A stretch of DNA of 64,000 nt from Tagaea sp965279565 (GTDB lineage: Bacteria; Pseudomonadota; Alphaproteobacteria; CACIAM-22H2), in contig OZ257249.1 of NCBI GenBank assembly GCA_965279565.1, positions 3,720,001 through 3,784,000 on the forward strand, read 5' to 3'. The notes below the pieces were generated by a model, which had not been told where the DNA came from, ran no database searches, and saw nothing but the letters and a program-made list of their open reading frames with translations. Made by a program: the position numbers and the translations under genes. Below, in pieces: positions 50,700-58,435 of this stretch (positions are counted from its first letter, which is position 1; each line of letters starts with the position of its first letter).

Positions 50700-51677
50700 A
50701 TGGCGGACCGGCGCTCCGTCCTCGCCGGATTGGCGGCCCTGCCGCTGGCGGGACTTCCCGTCTTCGCGCAAGAAGCCTGGCCGGCGCGTCCGGTTCGCTT
50801 CATCGTACCGTTCCCGCCGGGCGGGCCGGCCGACATCCTCGCGCGCGCGCTCGGCCAGAAACTGGGCGACCGGCTCGGCCAGGGATTTCCCGTCGACAAC
50901 CGGCCGGGAGCAGGAACGGCGATCGGTACGGTCGCGACGGCACAGGCCGCTCCCGACGGCTACACGATCATGATCGGTACCGTCAGCTCGCACGCGATGA
51001 ATCCGGGTCTCAACCCGAAGGTCGGCTACGACCCCATCGCGGATTTCGTGCCGGTTGCCGGCTTGGCGACCGTGCCATTCTATCTGATCGTCAATCCGGC
51101 GAAGGTCCCGGCACGCGGCATCGGCGAGTTCGTGGCGCTCGCGAAGGCGCAGCCGGGCCGGCTCACCTACGCTTCGGCGGGCAACGGAACATCGAACCAT
51201 CTTGCCGGAGAGTTCCTCAAGATCGCGGCCGGCATCGACATGCTGCACGTGCCCTACCGCGGCTCTGCCCCGGCCCTCAACGCCGTCGTGTCCGGCGAAT
51301 GCGACGCGATGTTCGACCTTTCGATCACAGCACTGCCGCAGATCAAGGCCGGAACCGTCCGCGCAATTGGCATCGCGGTCCCGAACCGTTCGGTGCAGGC
51401 ACCCGACGTTCCGGCCATCGCCGAAACGCTCAAAGGCTTCGAGGCGAGCGCCTGGTTCGGCATCTTCGCGCCCGCGCGTACGCCGGCCGCGATCGTCGCG
51501 AAGCTCGCGGCGGAGATCGGCACCGCGCTCGACGCCGACGACATGCGCGCTAGGCTCGCCCAGCAGGGTGCCGATCCGCTGAAGATGGCGCCGGGGCCGT
51601 TTGCCGAATTCGTGCGCGCCGAGCACACGCGCTGGGCCGGCGTCATCCGCGACGCGAAAATCCAGCCCGACGGCTAG
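50700..51677 (+). CDS. Bug/TctC family solute-binding protein
   Basis: 325 aa, ATG at 50700, 5 bp after the previous stop. Signal peptide (RRSVLAGLAALPLAGLPVFA, cleavage after FAQ). The mature protein starts with WPARPVRFIVPFPPGGPADI, then DNRPGAGTAIGT and YASAGNGTSNHLAGE, all classic for the tripartite tricarboxylate binding proteins. The TctA and TctB membrane genes are not present, so it is an orphan receptor, possibly for signalling or for another membrane complex. Its last 4 bases overlap the convergent GGT gene. Confidence 0.93.
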   Translation: MADRRSVLAGLAALPLAGLPVFAQEAWPARPVRFIVPFPPGGPADILARALGQKLGDRLGQGFPVDNRPGAGTAIGTVATAQAAPDGYTIMIGTVSSHAMNPGLNPKVGYDPIADFVPVAGLATVPFYLIVNPAKVPARGIGEFVALAKAQPGRLTYASAGNGTSNHLAGEFLKIAAGIDMLHVPYRGSAPALNAVVSGECDAMFDLSITALPQIKAGTVRAIGIAVPNRSVQAPDVPAIAETLKGFEASAWFGIFAPARTPAAIVAKLAAEIGTALDADDMRARLAQQGADPLKMAPGPFAEFVRAEHTRWAGVIRDAKIQPDG

Positions 51678-53191
51678 AGCGCCAACGCCAACGCCTCGCG
51701 CCGGTGGTCGGCGACCGCGATCCGGATGCCGTCGCGCAATCCGGCGAGCGTCACCGATCCCATCAGCCAGTCGGCCGGCGGGCGCAGCGCCAGCCGGTGG
51801 CCGCGCGCGGAGAGTTCGTCGAGCAGCGGCGTGGGCAAGCTTGCCTCGACCGCGATCTGGTCGCCGCCGATGAAGCTCCATCGCGGGGCCGCGACGGCAA
51901 GCTCGGGATGCAGCGGATCGCGCATCAGCCCCATCGCGACCTGCAGCGTCGTCTGGGTCTGCGCCTGCGCGCCCGGCGTGCCGAAAGCGTAGGTGCCGTT
52001 TTCCGGATGCGACATCAGCAGCCCGACCAGCGTGTGGCGCGGCCGGCGATTGGGCGCCGGCGCGTTAAGACCCGTCGTGAAGGAGGCGCCACGGTCGTTG
52101 GCGATCCAGCCCGTCCGCGCCGACAGCACGCGCGCACCGAACGGCCGGTACAGGCTGTGGATCAGCGTGCAGACGTTTCCTTCGGCATCGGCGGCGGAAA
52201 CCTGGGTCGTCTCGCCGTAGTTGCGCAGCATGGCCGGTCCCTGCCCGGCGCGCGGACCGATCGCCTCGCGCAACGCGCGCATGGCCGGCCCCTCAAGCAT
52301 CGCGGCCGCGATCCGTGCCGGATCGTTGCCGTCGGCGAATTCCTGTAGCCGCGCGAAGGCGGCCTTGTAGGATTCCACCGCCATGTGCGTGCGATAGGCG
52401 GCGTCGACGTCACGCACCGCGTCGGGTCCGGCGATGCCGATGGAACATAGCGTTGCGACAGCCTGGCTCATCGGCGGCTGTCCGTAGAGCGTCCATCCGC
52501 CGACCGGCAGGGAAAGCGCATCGCGGCGTTCCGCACGCTCGGCCAGCGCTTCCGCGGCCGTGACGGCGACACCATCGGACCGCCAGTCGACGACCGCACG
52601 CTCCAGCTCGCGCTCGGGCGATCGGTCCGCCGCCCAGCGCGCCAACGACTCGCCCAGCAGCGGCAGCTTCAGGATCTCGCCGGCGCGCGGCAGCCGGCCG
52701 CCATTCGCGGCGGCAAGGGCGCGGCGGAACGGTCCGTCGCGAAGCGCCTGCAGGTGGCGGTCGAGCCGCGCGCCCACGACCGTGCCACGCTCGGCAAGGC
52801 CGAGCGCCGGAGCAAACAGCGTCGCGCGGTCGAGCGTGCAGGCTTCGCGCACCAGCGTCTCGATCGCCGCCGGCGCACCCGGCACGAGGCACAGTGCCGC
52901 GCGGTTCTCCGGATCGCCCGGATGCACATAGCCGGCCGGTGCGGCACCGCCGCCGTTGACCGCATGGACCTTCCCCGTCTTGTCGCGCCAGAGCGCGAAC
53001 AGGTCGCCGCCCGGCCCGCACATGTCGGGCATCGCGATCCAGTCCGCTGCCGCCATCGCCACGCAGGCGTCGAGCGCGTTGCCGCCTGCGGCGAGCGCTG
53101 CCGCACCGGCAAGTGCCGACGCCGGATGCCCCGCACCGACGGCACCGCGCGTGCCTGCGGCGAGCCGGCCGCTGCCGTAAGAAACGCTCAT
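51674..53191 (-). CDS. Gamma-glutamyltransferase family protein
   Basis: 505 aa, ATG at 53191 overlapping the Fe-ADH stop (ATGA). GHPASALAGAAALAAGGNALDA is the family N-terminus in parts, and GPGGDLFALWRD follows. The autoprocessing nucleophile is probably Thr328 in YGETTQVSAAD. The C-terminal chain shows ANDRGASFTTG, RPRHTLVGLL and GTPGAQAQTQTTLQVAMGL. No signal peptide is visible, unlike the periplasmic glutathione enzyme, so it may be a cytoplasmic acylase or gamma-glutamyl-amide hydrolase. It is co-transcribed with an Fe-type alcohol dehydrogenase. Confidence 0.85.
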   Translation of the reverse strand: MSVSYGSGRLAAGTRGAVGAGHPASALAGAAALAAGGNALDACVAMAAADWIAMPDMCGPGGDLFALWRDKTGKVHAVNGGGAAPAGYVHPGDPENRAALCLVPGAPAAIETLVREACTLDRATLFAPALGLAERGTVVGARLDRHLQALRDGPFRRALAAANGGRLPRAGEILKLPLLGESLARWAADRSPERELERAVVDWRSDGVAVTAAEALAERAERRDALSLPVGGWTLYGQPPMSQAVATLCSIGIAGPDAVRDVDAAYRTHMAVESYKAAFARLQEFADGNDPARIAAAMLEGPAMRALREAIGPRAGQGPAMLRNYGETTQVSAADAEGNVCTLIHSLYRPFGARVLSARTGWIANDRGASFTTGLNAPAPNRRPRHTLVGLLMSHPENGTYAFGTPGAQAQTQTTLQVAMGLMRDPLHPELAVAAPRWSFIGGDQIAVEASLPTPLLDELSARGHRLALRPPADWLMGSVTLAGLRDGIRIAVADHRREALALAL

Positions 53192-54357
53192 CGCGCGAAG
53201 TCCGGTGCCGCGTCGCCCGTGGGCTTGCGCATCGCATCGAGCATCGCGCGCAGATCGTCGATGTCGGCCAGGCGCGGATTCATGCGGACCTGCCCGCTGC
53301 GGCTGGCGGCCTGCGCCACGTTCTCGCGCGCGGCCGCATCGGGCACGAATTCGTCGAGACTGAGATCGAGGCCGACGGCGCGCCTGGATTTCGCCATCGC
53401 CTCGGCCGCCGTGCGGGTTCCGAAGGCGCGGGCGATCGCGTCCCCCTTCTCGCCCAGCGCCGGCGCGTTGAAGGCCGTGACGACCGGCAACGCAAGCGCG
53501 TTGCCCAGGCCGTGCGGGACGTGGTGGAGCGCGCCCAGCGGCGCCGCGAACGCATGGGCAAGGCCGAGATTGGCGCTGTTGAACGCGATGGCGGCCTGCG
53601 TCGAGGCGATCAGGCACCAAGCGCGTGCGGCGCGGTCCGTCGGCTCCGCGTAGGCGACCGGCAGCCAACGGGCAAGCAGCGTGAAGGCGCTGACCGCGAA
53701 CGGGTCGGTCATCGGCCCGGACATCTTCGAGACGAAGGCCTCGACCGCATGGGTGATCGCGTCGTAGCCCGACTGCGCCGTCACGCGCGCCGGGCACGAG
53801 ACCGTCAGTTCTGGGTCGAGCAGCGCGATATGCGGCGTCATGTCCTGGGAGCGGAAGATGAGCTTCACGTCCGAGCCGGGCTTGCCGGCGATGGCAGACT
53901 CGGAAACCTCGCTGCCCGTGCCTGCGGTCGTCGGAACACAGACGAGCAGGCTGGGATGCGGGGCAAGCTTCTTGCCGAAGCCGGCGATCCCCTCGACCGG
54001 GCCCGGATTGGAAAGCAGCATGCGGGCGATCTTGGCGGTATCCATCGCCGAGCCGCCGCCAAGCGCCACGATGAAGTCCGCCTTGCTGGCCGCGAGCCGG
54101 CCGCGGCAGGCCTCGATCGTGTCGGTGTCGGGCTCGTGCGTCGGGACGCCGATAAGATCGGCAGCTCCGCCGGGAAGGGCGAGCAGGTCTGCGATTTTCG
54201 CCGCGATGGGCTGCGACAGGAAGAACCCGTCGAGGACGACGGCGGCCTTGCGGCAACCGGCTTCGGCAGCCAGCACCTTGAGCTTCTCGATCGCGCCCCA
54301 GCCGTGGACGATGCGGCGGTTGGAATGGACAAAGACGAAGTCGCTGGGGGCGGCCAT
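53188..54357 (-). CDS. Iron-containing alcohol dehydrogenase
   Basis: 389 aa, ATG at 54357. The NAD-binding GGGSAMDTAK motif is at about 99-108, with VPTTAGTGSEV and the metal site in the helical domain: Asp and His in GYDAITHAVEAFVS, then HAFAAPLGALHHVPHG. It resembles the maleylacetate reductase/lactaldehyde reductase branch. It reduces a keto or aldehyde group or oxidises a hydroxy acid. A GntR gene upstream and the palindromic site at 54384-54406 suggest direct control. Confidence 0.93.
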   Translation of the reverse strand: MAAPSDFVFVHSNRRIVHGWGAIEKLKVLAAEAGCRKAAVVLDGFFLSQPIAAKIADLLALPGGAADLIGVPTHEPDTDTIEACRGRLAASKADFIVALGGGSAMDTAKIARMLLSNPGPVEGIAGFGKKLAPHPSLLVCVPTTAGTGSEVSESAIAGKPGSDVKLIFRSQDMTPHIALLDPELTVSCPARVTAQSGYDAITHAVEAFVSKMSGPMTDPFAVSAFTLLARWLPVAYAEPTDRAARAWCLIASTQAAIAFNSANLGLAHAFAAPLGALHHVPHGLGNALALPVVTAFNAPALGEKGDAIARAFGTRTAAEAMAKSRRAVGLDLSLDEFVPDAAARENVAQAASRSGQVRMNPRLADIDDLRAMLDAMRKPTGDAAPDFAR

Positions 54358-54383
54358 GGGACGGTCGGGACCTTTCCGGGCTA

Positions 54384-54406
54384 AATGTACGGATGATCGT
54401 ACTTTT
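54384..54406. promoter_or_regulatory. Operator-like site upstream of the Fe-ADH/GGT pair
   Basis: Contains GTACG-GATGAT-CGTAC, an inverted repeat with 5-bp arms, inside AATGTACGGA...CTTTT. It sits between the GntR/UTRA stop (54422) and the Fe-ADH start (54357). A near copy is at 46656-46678 upstream of the fused TRAP operon. Confidence 0.65.
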
Positions 54407-54421
54407 CGCCGGACGGCCGAG

Positions 54422-55222
54422 TCAATCCTTGCGCGCGGGCCTCGCCTGGGGGCCTCGCTTGAGTTCGACCTGGATCGAATAGCGCATCAGATCGGCCCGG
54501 TGGACCGAGCGCCCGGCCATCACCGGCACGCCGGCGCGGTCGTAATAGACGAGATGCCGGATCAGCACGGGGCTGCCCGCCGGAAGATGAAGCAGCTCCA
54601 CTTCATCAATGCCGGAGAGGCCCGCATCGATCTGAAGGTTCGAATGACTGAGCCTGGCCCGCGACCAGAGTGCTTCCAGGATCGAACCCGACGCCTCGGC
54701 GCGCGTGATGTCGCCGGCGAAGCGCACCGGGATATAGCGCCAGTCGATCGCAACCGGCGACAGCGGCGTCGCACGCACGCGCTTGATGAACAGGATTTCC
54801 GAGCCCGGCGCGATGTCGAGGCTCTGCGCCACGTCGCCCGGAGCGCCCAGCCGCTCGAACGCGAGCACCGAGACGTGGATGGGCTGGCCCTCGGCCGCCC
54901 ACTGGCGCCGTATGTCCATGCGCGGGGTCAGCTTCTCCTCGACCTTGCGCAGGCTCACCTTCGTGCCCGAGCCGCGCGTGCGGTCCAGGAATCCCGCCTC
55001 GACGAGATCCGCCATCGCGTCGCGCACGGTGGCCCGGCTGACCGAGAACATCTGCTTGAGTTCGTCGTCCGACGGAAAATTCCGCTTCGGGTCGGTCCAC
55101 GAACTGACCATCGTCAGCAGCCGGTTGCGGACCTGGACATAGAGCGGGATCGGGGAGTTGCGATCGACCGGTTCGACGCCCGACGATCCGGACGACCGGC
55201 GGCTCCGGCTGCCGCCCGTCAC
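54422..55222 (-). CDS. GntR family regulator, UTRA (HutC) type
   Basis: 266 aa from a GTG at about 55222, overlapping the stop of the small upstream gene (GTGA); no earlier credible start exists. The winged helix is preceded by a Ser/Arg-rich leader and reads PLYVQVRNRLLTMVSSW, then SVSRATVRDAMADLVEAGFL. The effector domain from about 105 onward has ERLGAPGDVAQSLDIAPGSE and IKRVRATPLSPVAIDWRYIP, a UTRA domain. HutC-type regulators bind pathway intermediates. The GTACG inverted repeats at 54384 and 46656 are plausible targets. Confidence 0.9.
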   Translation of the reverse strand: MTGGSRSRRSSGSSGVEPVDRNSPIPLYVQVRNRLLTMVSSWTDPKRNFPSDDELKQMFSVSRATVRDAMADLVEAGFLDRTRGSGTKVSLRKVEEKLTPRMDIRRQWAAEGQPIHVSVLAFERLGAPGDVAQSLDIAPGSEILFIKRVRATPLSPVAIDWRYIPVRFAGDITRAEASGSILEALWSRARLSHSNLQIDAGLSGIDEVELLHLPAGSPVLIRHLVYYDRAGVPVMAGRSVHRADLMRYSIQVELKRGPQARPARKD

Positions 55223-55431
55223 GTGGCCCGGACCGAGCGCAGTTCGTCGATCAGCGCCAGCACCACCGGCAGGGGACGGCAATCCTCGAGCAGGCGGATG
55301 GCGGCAGCGGCATGGTCCGGATCGGCAAGCAGCGAGGCTTCGGACGCGCCGGCCATCCCCTGCTCGCGCAGCGCATCCACGCATATCCGCACGATCTCGC
55401 CGCGCATGTCGTCTTCGGGTTCTAGAGCCAT
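55219..55431 (-). CDS. Small hypothetical protein (70 aa)
   Basis: 70 aa, ATG at 55431. Acidic, probably all-helical, with one Cys near residue 17 (IVRICVDA) and one near 51. I do not recognise it. Its reality is supported by the 4-base overlap of its stop with the GntR start, by protein-like composition, and by its place in a same-strand gene string. It could be a small partner of the amidotransferase-like proteins upstream or of the regulator. Confidence 0.6.
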   Translation of the reverse strand: MALEPEDDMRGEIVRICVDALREQGMAGASEASLLADPDHAAAAIRLLEDCRPLPVVLALIDELRSVRAT

Positions 55432-55479
55432 CGTCTTCGTATATAGCGCGGGCGCTGCCCCGTTGGCAAAGCCGCGGCT

Positions 55480-56088
55480 TCAGCCCGCGCGCGCGAATTC
55501 GGCGAGATTCGGCAGGAACCGGTCGAGGAAGCGCGTCGTCGCCGGCATGAAGTGCGAGCCGTGATGGTAGCAGGGATCGAGGCTGGTCACGATCAGCCGG
55601 CCGCCGAAGCTCGTCCGGTCTTCGTACATCAGCGCCTTTGCGTCGCGATCGACGATCAGCGGCAGCGCGTCCGGCGGCGGATCGTACCAGCCGTGAAGAT
55701 GCCAGGTGATCTCGGCCTTGCCGATGCCGCCCAGCAGCGGATGGGCCCCGGCGACCGGCTTGACGCCGAGATCGGCCCCCTTCTCGAGCCACCACCAGTA
55801 GTTCGTCTCTTCCGGATGGAACGACACGCCGGGGATCCATTCGTTCTGGAAGGTCTCGCCCATCGCGACCAGCGTGCCACCGCCGCCGAGGAACTCGCGC
55901 ATGACCGGCCAGCGACCGGCCAGACGCATGGGATTTGTCCGGCAAGGCACGAGCAGCACGCGGACCCCGTCCAGTGACGTCGCGTCGAGCATTTCGGGCC
56001 GGATGCGCCGGTCGAACAACGCGCCGTAGCGCGGTGTCTCGAAGGTCTCGACATGATACGAAGCGCCGGGCTGGAGCGTTGCAAGCAT
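55480..56088 (-). CDS. Amidotransferase-fold-like protein B (ThuA-like?)
   Basis: About 202 aa from an ATG at 56088, 2 bases after the previous stop; an ATG ten codons earlier is possible. VRVLLVPCRTNP, VMREFLGGGGTLVAMGE and HPLLGGIGKAEITWHLHGWYD suggest the flavodoxin-like class I glutamine amidotransferase or ThuA fold. A tryptophan cluster (NYWWWLEKG) is notable. I see no convincing nucleophile elbow, so catalysis is unproven. It probably acts together with the similar protein encoded just upstream. Confidence 0.6.
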   Translation of the reverse strand: MLATLQPGASYHVETFETPRYGALFDRRIRPEMLDATSLDGVRVLLVPCRTNPMRLAGRWPVMREFLGGGGTLVAMGETFQNEWIPGVSFHPEETNYWWWLEKGADLGVKPVAGAHPLLGGIGKAEITWHLHGWYDPPPDALPLIVDRDAKALMYEDRTSFGGRLIVTSLDPCYHHGSHFMPATTRFLDRFLPNLAEFARAG

Positions 56089-56090
56089 CT

Positions 56091-56702
56091 CTATCGCTCC
56101 GTCTCGTGCCCGAGCCATCGGACGATATTGGCCGCCAGGCGATCGATGACGTCGTTTTCGTCGCAGCTCGTCCACAGATCGTTGCCGGCGTGCGAAAGGA
56201 CGGCGCCGCCGCCCGCCCGCCGCCAGATCCAGTCGAGCGGCGCGGCATCCGGTCCGACGCCCGTCAGCGCCTGCGCATCCGGCGGCATCGTGTTGTGGCC
56301 GCGACCGTAGAAGCCGGCGACGCCGCGGCGCGTCTCGAAGGCCAACCGGTCGACGCCGTCGAACACGGGATGGTCGCCGAGCGCCGAAAGTCGCAGGTCG
56401 GCGCGACCGCGTCCGCCGGGCACGAAAGTCCCGACACCCGCGACGAACGGCCGCTCGACATGCCCGTTGATCAGGATGCGCCCGTCGCGCGCGAGCATCT
56501 CGTCGAGGCCGTCGCGCCATTCCATCGCCCGCATCTGGTCGAGATGGATCGTCAGCAGCACGCCGGGTGCATCGGCGATCCGCTCCGGCGTCAGGTCCCA
56601 CTCCCACACGCCGGCAAGAAGGCCTTCGCGCAAGAACGGCCCGAACGGCGCGGGCACGCCGCCGTGATGGGAAAGGACGAGGACGGGTTGCTTCGTGTTC
56701 AT
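56091..56702 (-). CDS. Amidotransferase-fold-like protein A
   Basis: 203 aa, ATG at 56702. Strand-rich start (QPVLVLSHHGGVPAPFGPFL), then LLTIHLDQMRAME, DGRILINGHVERPFVAGVG and ALGDHPVFDGVDRLAFETRR. The order of strands and the DHPVFDGV segment resemble amidotransferase/ThuA-like proteins and match the next gene's HPLLGGIG segment, so the two are likely distant paralogues. It is the first gene of the minus-strand string that runs to the GGT gene. A promoter candidate lies at 56750-56778. Confidence 0.6.
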   Translation of the reverse strand: MNTKQPVLVLSHHGGVPAPFGPFLREGLLAGVWEWDLTPERIADAPGVLLTIHLDQMRAMEWRDGLDEMLARDGRILINGHVERPFVAGVGTFVPGGRGRADLRLSALGDHPVFDGVDRLAFETRRGVAGFYGRGHNTMPPDAQALTGVGPDAAPLDWIWRRAGGGAVLSHAGNDLWTSCDENDVIDRLAANIVRWLGHETER

Positions 56703-56749
56703 CGGTCTCCGGCCGTCGGCGGGCCGAAATCCCGCAATGGCGATGCAGA

Positions 56750-56778
56750 TAAATAGTGCAATTGCGAGTCATTTGCAA
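56750..56778 (-). promoter_or_regulatory. Promoter candidate for the amidotransferase-like/GntR string
   Basis: On the minus strand: TTGCAA (56778-56773), a 17-bp spacer and TATTTA (56755-56750), about 48 bp before the start at 56702. The spacer holds the palindrome GCAATTGC (56758-56765), and ATTGC-N9-GCAAT spans 56761-56779, so a regulator site may overlap the promoter. The 204-bp gap 56703-56906 is otherwise unremarkable. Confidence 0.5.
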
Positions 56779-56906
56779 TATTACATGCCGCCAGATATAC
56801 AGGGCGCCATCGCTCGTCACGGTTGCCGTCAACTGAAGCCAAAGCACTGATCTGAAATGCATAAGTCGGAACGATTCGCCCGTACCCGCAGGACGGCCTG
56901 ACGCAT

Positions 56907-57689
56907 ATGTCGCAGCGGCGCCTGCATCTGCCCGTCTGGCCGCTGGTCGCGATCGCGCTCGTCGTGGCCTGGGCCATCGGCGTCGCCGTTACCGGTGTCT
57001 CGCGTGCGCTTCTGCCATCGCCGGCCCTGGTCGTCGACGCGGCGCAGGAACTCGTCGAAAGCGGGCAACTCGCCAAGCATATCCGCATCAGCGTCACACG
57101 CCTGGCCGCGGGCTTCGCGCTGTCCACGCTGTTCGCACTCGTCGCAGCCTTCGTCTTCGCGCGCGTCGCCTGGGTCCGTTCGGTCGTCGAACCACCGCTC
57201 GAATTCCTTCGCCAGATTCCGCCGCTCGCGATGATCCCGCTGCTGATCCTCTGGCTCGGCATCGGCGAGGCGCAGAAGGTCGGGATCATCACGCTGGCCT
57301 GCTTCTTCCCGATCTTCCTCGGCACGACCGGCGGCGTCGCCCAATGCGATCCCAAGCTGGTGGAAGTCGGACGCGTCAGCGGTCTGTCACCGAACGAGAT
57401 CCTGCTGCGCATCGTGCTTCCCTCCGCCCTGCCCTCGGTCGTGATCGGGCTGCGCATCGCGCTCGGCCATGGCTGGCGTGCTCTCGTCGGCGCCGAGCTC
57501 GTCGCGTCGTCGGCCGGGCTCGGCTACCTGATCGAGGACGCGCAGAATCTGGCGCGCACCGACATCGTCGTCGTCGGCATCATCGTGATCGGCGTCCTGG
57601 GTCTGGCGAGCGACTGGCTCTTCCGCCGCGCCATCGCCCGCGCATGGCCGTGGGTCCCCGTCGACCGGCCGAGCGAATCCCATGCTTGA
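56907..57689 (+). CDS. ABC transporter permease, SsuC/TauC type
   Basis: 260 aa, ATG at 56907. Six membrane spans; LEFLRQIPPLAMIPLLILW is typical of nitrate/sulfonate/taurine permeases. EAA-type loop: EVGRVSGLSPNEILLR with VLPSALP. The ALVGAELVASSAGLGYLI signature is present. It overlaps the ATPase gene by 8 bases and begins a permease-ATPase-binding protein operon divergent from the amidotransferase-like string. Confidence 0.93.
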   Translation: MSQRRLHLPVWPLVAIALVVAWAIGVAVTGVSRALLPSPALVVDAAQELVESGQLAKHIRISVTRLAAGFALSTLFALVAAFVFARVAWVRSVVEPPLEFLRQIPPLAMIPLLILWLGIGEAQKVGIITLACFFPIFLGTTGGVAQCDPKLVEVGRVSGLSPNEILLRIVLPSALPSVVIGLRIALGHGWRALVGAELVASSAGLGYLIEDAQNLARTDIVVVGIIVIGVLGLASDWLFRRAIARAWPWVPVDRPSESHA

Positions 57690-58422
57690 GTGCCGCGCAA
57701 TCTCGAAGACCTACCGGATCGAGGGGCGCGATGTCGCGGCCTTGCGCGATTTCGACCTGCAGCTGCCCGAGGGCAGTTTCACCGTGCTGGTCGGCCCTTC
57801 GGGTTGCGGCAAGACGACGGCGCTACGTCTTCTCGCCGGGCTCGAACAGCCGACCGCCGGCGCCATCGTGCGCCCGGACGGCAAGCCGCCGGGTGTCGGC
57901 TACGTCTTCCAGGAACCGCGGCTGATGCCCTGGCTCAGCGTCTCGCGAAATGTGGGCTTCGCGCTGGAGCGGCGCCTGCCCAAGCCCGACATCGCCAAGC
58001 GCGTCGCCGAGATACTCGACGTGATGGGCCTCGGCGATTTCGCGCAGGCGCGACCCGGCCAGCTGTCGGGCGGCATGGCGAGCCGGGCGGGACTGGCGCG
58101 TGCACTCGTGACAAGACCAGATCTCCTGCTTCTCGACGAGCCGTTCGCGGCTCTGGACGCGATGACGCGTCGCCGCCTGCAGGCCGAACTCGTCGCCGTC
58201 TGGCAGCGACTGCGCCCCACGATCGTGTTCGTCACGCACGACATCGAGGAAGCCGCCCTACTCGCCGACAGCGTTTGCCTGATGGAACGCGGCGTGATCG
58301 CCGAGCGCTACGCCAACGCCGTCCCGCGTCCCCGCGACCCCACCGATCTGGCGATCGTCGAGCTTCGCCGCGCCATCATTGCCGGCTTCGAGGCCGGCGA
58401 ATCCCGAAGAACCAATCCCTGA
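57682..58422 (+). CDS. ABC transporter ATPase, SsuB/TauB type
   Basis: 246 aa, ATG at 57682. Walker A GPSGCGKTT near residue 38, Q-loop YVFQEPRLMPWLSV, signature LSGGMASRAGLARAL (the second half differs from the common GGQQQR but occurs in this branch), Walker B LLLLDEPFAALDA and switch His in VFVTHDIEEA. It powers the permease encoded at 56907. The binding protein follows 13 bp later. Confidence 0.93.
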   Translation: MLECRAISKTYRIEGRDVAALRDFDLQLPEGSFTVLVGPSGCGKTTALRLLAGLEQPTAGAIVRPDGKPPGVGYVFQEPRLMPWLSVSRNVGFALERRLPKPDIAKRVAEILDVMGLGDFAQARPGQLSGGMASRAGLARALVTRPDLLLLDEPFAALDAMTRRRLQAELVAVWQRLRPTIVFVTHDIEEAALLADSVCLMERGVIAERYANAVPRPRDPTDLAIVELRRAIIAGFEAGESRRTNP

Positions 58423-58435
58423 AGGAGACCCGAAG

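Noticed and set aside
51674..54256. An apparent 860-aa GGT fusion
   Set aside because: The first ~355 codons are an out-of-frame read through the Fe-ADH gene. The GGT-like protein has a natural ATG at 53191 in an ATGA junction.
54422..56248. A 608-aa extended GntR protein
   Set aside because: The upstream part overlaps the small gene and the amidotransferase-like gene in another frame and has no domain. The GTG at 55222 coupled to the small gene's stop is the better start.
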